From positions 1-19,172 of the forward strand of contig JBAXQP010000011.1 of NCBI GenBank assembly GCA_037131655.1: DNA of 19,172 nt, written 5' to 3'. The translations under genes and the position numbers were made by a program. Positions 14,252 through 19,172 of this stretch are shown piece by piece (within the stretch, counting starts at the first letter, position 1; every line of letters starts with the position of its first letter). The notes beneath the pieces were generated by a model. The model was not told the origin of the DNA. It saw only the letters and a list, made by a program, of their open reading frames with translations, and searched no databases. Origin of the DNA: a bacterium. GTDB taxonomy: Bacteria; Armatimonadota; Fimbriimonadia; Fimbriimonadales; JBAXQP01.

Positions 14252-15640
14252 CTACGGGGGTGGTTTTTCTCCTGAAATGGTTTTCAACTGATAAATCAAC
14301 GCAGGGGAGTATTGGACTTTAACTACCAATCGGCGGGATTGGTCTATCCAGTAATCGGTGGTGGATTGGCGGTAGTGGACGGTTTCGAAATTGCCGGCGG
14401 GAAGGACGAGGGTTTCTTTGCCGACGTAGGTAATTAATGACGAAGTCCATCCGCCTAGAAGAGAGCCGGGCGCTGTGGTGTTGAAGGAAAATCGAGTGAG
14501 AGAGAAGGTGCTGCCTTCCGAACTTGGTGACGGCCAGAAGAGAGAGGCGAAAGCGCCGCTGAAAAGCCAGTATTCCCTGGATGGAAGTGTAAGAGTGATC
14601 GTGCCCTCCGCTTCTCCAAAAGCCCGAACGCGAGGATTGATATCTCGCCAGGTGACTTCAATACCATCGGTTCGGGATGGCAAGGTTCGAAGCGCAACTG
14701 AAAGCGTTGGCCGAAAACTGCCATTGACCTCATCGTGGGTGTCCAATCGGTAGTTGTGTGATTGGATATTACTCTTAACTGCCCAACCGCCAGTTACTTT
14801 ATATCGGCTGAAAGTTTCCGAATAATCCGTTGTCTTGCCGTCTATCAGGCATTCATAGGTTCCGGTAAAGACGGGAGTCGCCGGCACTGATGCCCAATCA
14901 ACGCGTGGGGTTTTCGAGCCAACTTGTTTGAAAATTGAATTCGGACGGGCGAAGATCGAATCGGTGATAGAAGTTTGGAATACGACTGATTGCGTCCGAA
15001 CCTCGACGGTCTGTTTCCCATCGACATATTGCAGCTCAATCCCAGGAATTTGAGCGCCTTCGACCATTTTATAATCGCTAAATATACTCAGTAAATCCGC
15101 TTCTTTTCGAGCGATATCGCTATAAGCGCGATAGGAAAGGCCAATGACCAGCCCTGAACTCTGGTCAAACCAAAGGGAGGTTTTTGGCGCGATTGTGTCC
15201 ATTCGGATCGCATCTCTGCCATCGGGCAATTTCTCTGCGCCGACAACTGAGGTTAAGGCAAGGCCTTGTTGAGCATCCAGTAGCAATTTGAGGGTATGAC
15301 GACGTGATTCTCTTATGGAGCCTGCCTCTAATATCGGCGCATCGACCGAATCCCCACCCGGGAAACGTTGCCAAGCAGTATCAGGGGTGACTACTTTCGT
15401 GGCAACGCCGACTTCCATCTGATAGTCCAAACGTATCCAATCCCCCCGCTGCCAGATGGTCAAGGGGATTACCACGCCATTCAACCGATACTCCTTTCCC
15501 CAAAGTCCACTCTGCGCCATTTGGCGAACGGCCTTATCGCCGCCATGTGCCGTAATCGCTTTATTAATCAGTTCGGTTGCTGTCTGACCAAACACGGCAA
15601 CCACCAACAAAATCCCCAGCAAGCCCAACATAAAACGCAT
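14252..15640 (-). CDS. Exported two-domain hypothetical protein (LolA-like N-terminus, DUF3108-like C-terminus)
   Basis: A 462-residue protein from ATG 15640, chosen because AGAGGAG lies 8 nt upstream; a longer frame from TTG 15673 has no SD and spoils the signal peptide. Residues 1-19 (MRFMLGLLGILLVVAVFGQ) form a Sec signal without a lipobox Cys. The N-terminal part (about 20-230) opens with INKAITAHGGDKAVRQM and is rich in beta strands, like outer-membrane lipoprotein-sorting (LolA-type) folds seen in processed peptidase-associated proteins. From about 260 a second beta-rich part ends with ETVHYRQSTTDYWIDQSRRLVVKVQY, which recalls DUF3108. Both fold calls are by eye. It lies 37 nt after the methyltransferase stop and may share its transcript. 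No function is assigned. Confidence 0.75.
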   Translation of the reverse strand: MRFMLGLLGILLVVAVFGQTATELINKAITAHGGDKAVRQMAQSGLWGKEYRLNGVVIPLTIWQRGDWIRLDYQMEVGVATKVVTPDTAWQRFPGGDSVDAPILEAGSIRESRRHTLKLLLDAQQGLALTSVVGAEKLPDGRDAIRMDTIAPKTSLWFDQSSGLVIGLSYRAYSDIARKEADLLSIFSDYKMVEGAQIPGIELQYVDGKQTVEVRTQSVVFQTSITDSIFARPNSIFKQVGSKTPRVDWASVPATPVFTGTYECLIDGKTTDYSETFSRYKVTGGWAVKSNIQSHNYRLDTHDEVNGSFRPTLSVALRTLPSRTDGIEVTWRDINPRVRAFGEAEGTITLTLPSREYWLFSGAFASLFWPSPSSEGSTFSLTRFSFNTTAPGSLLGGWTSSLITYVGKETLVLPAGNFETVHYRQSTTDYWIDQSRRLVVKVQYSPALIYQLKTISGEKPPP

Positions 15641-15677
15641 ATGAATGTCTCCTCTTGATATAATTCGCCTCAAGACG

Positions 15678-16997
15678 TTAAATCACCTTCACAGAAATGA
15701 CTTTACGCGCCTCATTACCGAAAATATCAATCACCTGAACGGCCACCTGATAACTGCCAGGCGCTTCATAGTTATGGGATGCAATTAATAAAAGATCGCT
15801 GTTGGCACGAGTCCGGTAGCTTTGCCAATCGTTTCGAAAAATATCCCCCTGATAATCCCAATCAATCGCCCAATAATCCACTCCCTGCGACCAGTGAGAA
15901 ATCGCCTGCCGCACCTTCTCTTCAGCGATAACCACATCATTCAAACTAAGCTCAACCATCTTCTCATTAGCTTCAATAGTAACCGTGAGTGAATTGCCGC
16001 TATACTCATTATCGTCAATAGTTTGAATAGCAAATGGTGTTGCATTTGGGATTGAAAGAAGCCGTTTGCGGGTGTGGTGGATTGCCATATTATTTTGGTC
16101 GGCAGCAATCCATCGCCTTCCCAGCTTTTCAGCAACGATTGCGCTTGTGCCCGAACCGCAGAAGCAGTCCAGCACCAAATCCCCCTCGTTCGATGAAGCT
16201 CTTATAATCCGTTCAACCAATGCTTCAGGTTTTTGGGTCGGATAGTCAATTTTCTCCGGCTGATTACCCCTTAGTGCTGGAATATCCCACACATCGCGCA
16301 TCCCGGCCATCGTATAGAAACCATTATCGTCATGCAGTATTTCCACATTGCTGAAGCCATAACGGTGTTTGAGGTAGGATTTCTCCTTCTGACGGTTCCA
16401 AATGGCATTCGCTTTATTCTTGGCGTAGAAGAGGATATTATCGTGTTTCTTGCCGAACCCCAGCTTCTCAGGCACTCCGCCGGTGCGGTAATACCAGATC
16501 ACCTCGTTCACCAGATTCTCTGCCCCCATGACCTCGTCCAAAATCAGCTTTGCATGGTGAGTGATGTGCCAGTCGAGATGGACGTAAAGGCTACCGTTAT
16601 CAGCCAATAGGTCCTTCAGCAGCACGATCGTCTCATAAAACCACTGTAAATACCCATCCGGCCCTTTGCCCCAATTATCTTCATAGGCATCCTGCTGCAA
16701 GAATGCCTGTGGATTATCAGGGATGGCCGTTTTGTGGTTGAAAGAAGAGCCGGTCAAAAATGGGGGGTCAATATAGATGAGGGTCACTTTGCCTTGGAAT
16801 TCAGGCAGTAAAGAGGGCAAAACAGCGCGTTTATCGCCAAAAATCAACCGATTTTGCCAATTGGGTTCGCTAAAAAGAGGGGAATTAAGTGATTTCCCGC
16901 TCATAGATTCTAAAGTTTCGAATGGCAGAGCCTCCCGCGGCGGTTGGACGCGGCAGCCTTCCTTATCATACTTCCCCCGCCAAATCAGTTCAGCCAT
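15678..16997 (-). CDS. Site-specific DNA methyltransferase (N6-adenine/N4-cytosine, beta-type order) with C-terminal beta-rich extension
   Basis: A 439-residue SAM-dependent amino-methyltransferase. The catalytic motif IV DPPF is at 77-80 (LIYIDPPFLTG), followed by the target-recognition region, KIDYPTQKPEALVERII (249-265) and the SAM motif LDCFCGSGTSAIVAEKLGR (276-294). Motif IV before motif I gives the beta-class order of Type III Mod and M.RsrI-like enzymes. After about 335 there is an extra domain of about 105 residues. Its end (EAPGSYQVAVQVIDIFGNEARKV) resembles a PKD/Ig-like fold, and it has DWDYQGDIFRNDW in the middle. No restriction endonuclease is next to it, so it is an orphan. It starts 8 nt after the nadA TAA without an SD; coupling is likely. 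Confidence 0.9.
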   Translation of the reverse strand: MAELIWRGKYDKEGCRVQPPREALPFETLESMSGKSLNSPLFSEPNWQNRLIFGDKRAVLPSLLPEFQGKVTLIYIDPPFLTGSSFNHKTAIPDNPQAFLQQDAYEDNWGKGPDGYLQWFYETIVLLKDLLADNGSLYVHLDWHITHHAKLILDEVMGAENLVNEVIWYYRTGGVPEKLGFGKKHDNILFYAKNKANAIWNRQKEKSYLKHRYGFSNVEILHDDNGFYTMAGMRDVWDIPALRGNQPEKIDYPTQKPEALVERIIRASSNEGDLVLDCFCGSGTSAIVAEKLGRRWIAADQNNMAIHHTRKRLLSIPNATPFAIQTIDDNEYSGNSLTVTIEANEKMVELSLNDVVIAEEKVRQAISHWSQGVDYWAIDWDYQGDIFRNDWQSYRTRANSDLLLIASHNYEAPGSYQVAVQVIDIFGNEARKVISVKVI

Positions 16998-17005
16998 CGT
17001 TGGGT

Positions 17006-18082
17006 TTAGGTGATGCTCAGCATTCTTTCTAGCGCGATGCGCGCCTGGGATGCAATTTCTTCCGGGACGGTTATTTGGTTGACGATATTACCTTCGACCA
17101 GATTTTCGAGCGCCCAGCAGAGGTAGCTGGGATGAATTCGGTACATGGTCTCGCACGGGCAAACCACCGGGTCGAGGCACATGATAAACTTGTCCGAGTT
17201 CTCGTTCGCCAAACGCTTGACCAAATTAATCTCAGTTCCGATGCCCCATTTTGCGCCCGGCTCCGATGCTCTTATAGTCTTTATTATAAACTCAGTCGAA
17301 CCATCGAGATCGGCTTTTTTAACGACATCAAGAGGGCATTCGGGATGGACGATTATTTTAATACCCGGATAAACTTTTCGCGCGGCTTCAATCTGATTGA
17401 CATTAAATCGGCAGTGGACTGAGCAGTGGCCTTTCCAAAGGATAATCTTCGCTTGACGCAGTTTATCTTCCGTATTTCCCCCAAATGGCAGCATGGGGTC
17501 CCACAAGACCATATCTTCGTCGGGATCAAAACCTAGTTTGAAGGCGGTATTGCGCCCAAGGTGTTGATCGGGAAGGAAAATCAGCTTTTCAGACCTTCCC
17601 AATGCCCATTTCATCACTGCCGTCGCATTGGAAGAGGTGCATACCGAGCCGTCATGCTCACCCACAAATGCTTTCAAATCGGCGGCGGAATTGATATAAG
17701 TAATCGGCAGCACTCCCTCGGGTAGTTGCGTCCAGCAAGAATGAACCTGTTCGATATTCGCCATATCCGCCATTGAGCATCCGGCAGCTAAGTTCGGCAG
17801 GATCACTTTTTGGCTATCGGAAGTGAGAATGTCAGCGCTTTCAGCCATAAAATGCACACCGCAAAAGACGATGTACTTGGCATCGGGGTGGTTGGCCGCA
17901 TCTTTGCACAGCTTAAAGCTATCGCCGCGATAATCAGAGTGGACGATGATCTCTTCCCGTTGATAGTGGTGACCGAGAATGACGAGATCGCTGCCCAACT
18001 TCATTTTCGCATCAGCGATACGTTGCTGCGCTTCTTCCTCGGCCATCTGAGAATAAACAGGAGGCAAAGGTGCTTGAAACAT
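17006..18082 (-). CDS. nadA: Quinolinate synthase
   Basis: A 358-residue [4Fe-4S] enzyme that condenses iminoaspartate with dihydroxyacetone phosphate to form quinolinate in de novo NAD biosynthesis. LGHHYQREEI (36-45), SDYRGDS (49-55), CGVHFMAESADIL (74-86) and TYINSAADLKAF are all diagnostic. The cluster cysteines are Cys102 (AGCSMADM), Cys220 (KGHCSVHCRF) and Cys308/310 (VVCPCETMYRI). ATG 18082 has AAGGG 9 nt upstream. nadB and nadC are not in the window. It is followed at 8 nt by the methyltransferase, so the two are probably cotranscribed. A tandem dyad (18109-18128) in its upstream region could be an NAD-responsive operator. Confidence 0.97.
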   Translation of the reverse strand: MFQAPLPPVYSQMAEEEAQQRIADAKMKLGSDLVILGHHYQREEIIVHSDYRGDSFKLCKDAANHPDAKYIVFCGVHFMAESADILTSDSQKVILPNLAAGCSMADMANIEQVHSCWTQLPEGVLPITYINSAADLKAFVGEHDGSVCTSSNATAVMKWALGRSEKLIFLPDQHLGRNTAFKLGFDPDEDMVLWDPMLPFGGNTEDKLRQAKIILWKGHCSVHCRFNVNQIEAARKVYPGIKIIVHPECPLDVVKKADLDGSTEFIIKTIRASEPGAKWGIGTEINLVKRLANENSDKFIMCLDPVVCPCETMYRIHPSYLCWALENLVEGNIVNQITVPEEIASQARIALERMLSIT

Positions 18083-18108
18083 CCGGAATAGCCCTTTCTA
18101 CCTTTAGA

Positions 18109-18128
18109 CGAACAGTTCCGAACAATTC
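18109..18128. promoter_or_regulatory. Tandem 10-bp dyad repeat upstream of nadA
   Basis: CGAACAGTTC (18109-18118) and CGAACAATTC (18119-18128) are immediately adjacent near-identical copies, each itself dyad-symmetric (GAAC-A-GTTC and GAA-CAA-TTC). They lie 27-46 nt upstream of the nadA ATG. This is a plausible operator for a NAD-pathway regulator; none is identified. Confidence 0.4.
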
Positions 18129-18224
18129 GAAACGGTGATGTTGTCCGTCCCACAATCTGAGGTTGTTAAATCTATATAAGATTATACCCAGGAATAGAGT
18201 TTAAGAGGTCATTGGGGTGAATTA

Positions 18225-18572
18225 CTAGTATTGTATCTTGGAAAGGATAAAGCGCAACTCAGTGATAAGAATTGGAAGGTCGACAGTAACAGTATCCCAG
18301 ACACGGTCGAGATCGACATTAAAGTAGCCATGGATTAGTCTGTTACGCATTCCTACGATACTTTCCCATGGTAATGCAGGACAGTGCTCACGAGTTTCAG
18401 TACTTACTTTGCCGGCAGCTTCACCAATTATTTCAATATCACGGGTAATGGCCCGGCTAAGCATTGCGTTCTTTTCCAGATCAGCTCTAGCGTAGCCTTC
18501 GATAAACTCCATAGTTTCAACAGCGGCGTCCAGCATATGGCGTAAACGAATAATGTCATCTTCAGGCAGCAT
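18225..18572 (-). CDS. hepT: HepT-like HEPN ribonuclease toxin (DUF86)
   Basis: A 115-residue all-helical HEPN protein. The RNase motif R-x4-H-x-Y is intact: Arg76, His81 and Tyr83 in RNRLIHGY. The upstream helix carries RAITRDIEIIGEAAGKV (40-56), typical of the HepT/DUF86 family. HepT toxins cleave RNA and are neutralised when the cognate MntA nucleotidyltransferase AMPylates the tyrosine of the motif. ATG 18572 overlaps the 3' end of the preceding MNT gene by 11 nt (18562-18572), so translation is coupled. It is the last gene of the three-gene operon. Confidence 0.92.
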   Translation of the reverse strand: MLPEDDIIRLRHMLDAAVETMEFIEGYARADLEKNAMLSRAITRDIEIIGEAAGKVSTETREHCPALPWESIVGMRNRLIHGYFNVDLDRVWDTVTVDLPILITELRFILSKIQY

Positions 18573-18861
18573 ACTGAACCTCGGCAGTGGCTAATACTTT
18601 ATCTCGGAAGTATTGAGAGAGTTCATTTGGGGTTCGTAAGTCAACCTTATGGCCGATGATGCGAGAAAGCTCGATCTCAAGGCTGGCCATCCCGATAAAT
18701 CCAATACGAAAATCAGGTTCGAACTCAACCAGAACATCAACATCACTATCAGGTCTAAAATCATCCCGCAAGACAGAACCAAAAAGCGACAGCTTTTTTA
18801 TATGGTTGCTTACGCAGAATTCAGCTATTATTTTGTGATCAATTCTGACATTAGCTCTCAT
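18562..18861 (-). CDS. mntA: MntA-like minimal nucleotidyltransferase, proximal to HepT
   Basis: A 99-residue polymerase-beta-fold nucleotidyltransferase. The active-site GS-x10-D-x-D is exact: Gly28-Ser29, Asp40 and Asp42 (SDVDVLVEF), with the third aspartate at Asp74 (HKVDLRT). In the HepT/MntA system this enzyme AMPylates HepT and so acts as the antitoxin. The start ATG overlaps the TGA of the preceding MNT gene (ATGA), and the end overlaps hepT, so all three are cotranscribed. Having a complete triad, it is expected to be active. Confidence 0.9.
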   Translation of the reverse strand: MRANVRIDHKIIAEFCVSNHIKKLSLFGSVLRDDFRPDSDVDVLVEFEPDFRIGFIGMASLEIELSRIIGHKVDLRTPNELSQYFRDKVLATAEVQYAA

Positions 18862-19148
18862 ATTTGCACCGCCTCTCGAAGAACTCTATCCTTTATCCTC
18901 TGGCGAAGGCCTTTATCACTAACGACATCGACTTTTCGTCCGAGCAGTTGTTCTAACTCTCTTACTAACGCTGCATGTTCGAGTAGTCCGCAGCCGGGGT
19001 TCAACTCTACTAGAAAGTCAATATCACTCTTCTCATCGCTATCACCACGGGCGACTGAACCAAATACTCTTAGGTTACAGACATGGTGAGCATTTGCGAT
19101 TCGTAATATCTCATCGCGTTTAGTTTCTAATATCTGCCTAATCTCCAC
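18858..19148 (-). CDS. MntA-like minimal nucleotidyltransferase, operon-first copy
   Basis: A 96-residue second MNT protein, different in sequence from its neighbour. GSVARGDSDEKSDID (30-44) gives GS-x10-D-x-D with Gly30-Ser31, Asp42 and Asp44; the third aspartate is Asp74 (RKVDVVS). GTG 19148 follows GGAGG with a 5-nt gap. It overlaps the next MNT gene by 4 nt. The promoter lies outside the window. It may be a second antitoxin or modifier of the one HepT, an orphan of a lost HEPN partner, or an antitoxin for another toxin. Role uncertain. Confidence 0.88.
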   Translation of the reverse strand: MEIRQILETKRDEILRIANAHHVCNLRVFGSVARGDSDEKSDIDFLVELNPGCGLLEHAALVRELEQLLGRKVDVVSDKGLRQRIKDRVLREAVQI

Positions 19149-19172
19149 AATAACCTCCTAAATATTTGATTC

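Noticed and set aside
15641..15673. TTG start giving a longer exported protein
   Set aside because: Extra residues precede the signal peptide, and the strong SD points to ATG 15640.
18649..19089. 146-residue plus-strand frame across the two MNT genes
   Set aside because: Antisense to two genes with intact active-site motifs; no SD or domain.
1..19172. CRISPR array, insertion sequence or prophage genes
   Set aside because: No regularly spaced direct repeats, transposase, integrase or phage structural genes were seen.

Overview
The window is ordinary bacterial chromosome, with tightly packed genes that are mostly on the minus strand and with mixed housekeeping and accessory content. The taxon cannot be named with certainty. 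The type IV prepilin-like secreted protein with an N-terminal GFTLIELLVVVAII signal and a C-terminal CDGHV motif is typical of lineages such as Armatimonadota and Planctomycetota. Shine-Dalgarno sites of the GGAGG type, several GTG/TTG starts and some apparently leaderless genes point to an uncultured, non-proteobacterial lineage. This is inference, not a firm call.

Layout. 1-2189 (plus strand): the tail of an upstream gene, a GHMP sugar kinase (HddA-like) joined to it by a GTGA overlap, and a long-form sugar nucleotidyltransferase. These are activated-sugar genes for surface glycans. 2186-4994 (minus): a stand-alone Lon N-terminal-domain protein whose stop codon overlaps that of the nucleotidyltransferase, a GT2 glycosyltransferase preceded by a 30-codon coupled upstream ORF, and a BioF2/CelD-like acetyltransferase. 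5222-7248 (minus): a prepilin-like protein, a PII protein and peptidyl-tRNA hydrolase.

7308-12248 (minus): a four-gene catabolic operon reading D-2-hydroxyacid dehydrogenase (CtBP-like), aldehyde dehydrogenase, LarA-family nickel-dependent hydroxyacid racemase/epimerase, and FAH-family hydrolase. It lies behind a perfect-consensus TTGACA-N17-TATAAT promoter. A cluster of palindromic repeats interrupts it between the dehydrogenase and larA. My working model is oxidation, racemisation and cleavage of a hydroxy acid or sugar acid. This set is the best candidate for an undescribed pathway.

12353-14046 (minus): tRNA-Glu(UUC), a 60-residue membrane-anchored proline-rich peptide with its own promoter, a strong bidirectional terminator and GAPDH. 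14252-18082 (minus): nadA, a DNA methyltransferase with an unusual beta-rich (PKD-like) C-terminal extension, and an exported two-domain protein, all closely spaced and probably one operon. 18225-19148 (minus): a three-gene toxin-antitoxin operon with two different MntA-type nucleotidyltransferases and one HepT (HEPN) toxin, all overlapping.

The most notable signals are the LarA operon, the double-MNT/HepT cassette, three genes with a -10 box 6-7 nt upstream of the start codon (leaderless transcripts), and a coupled micro-ORF in front of the glycosyltransferase.
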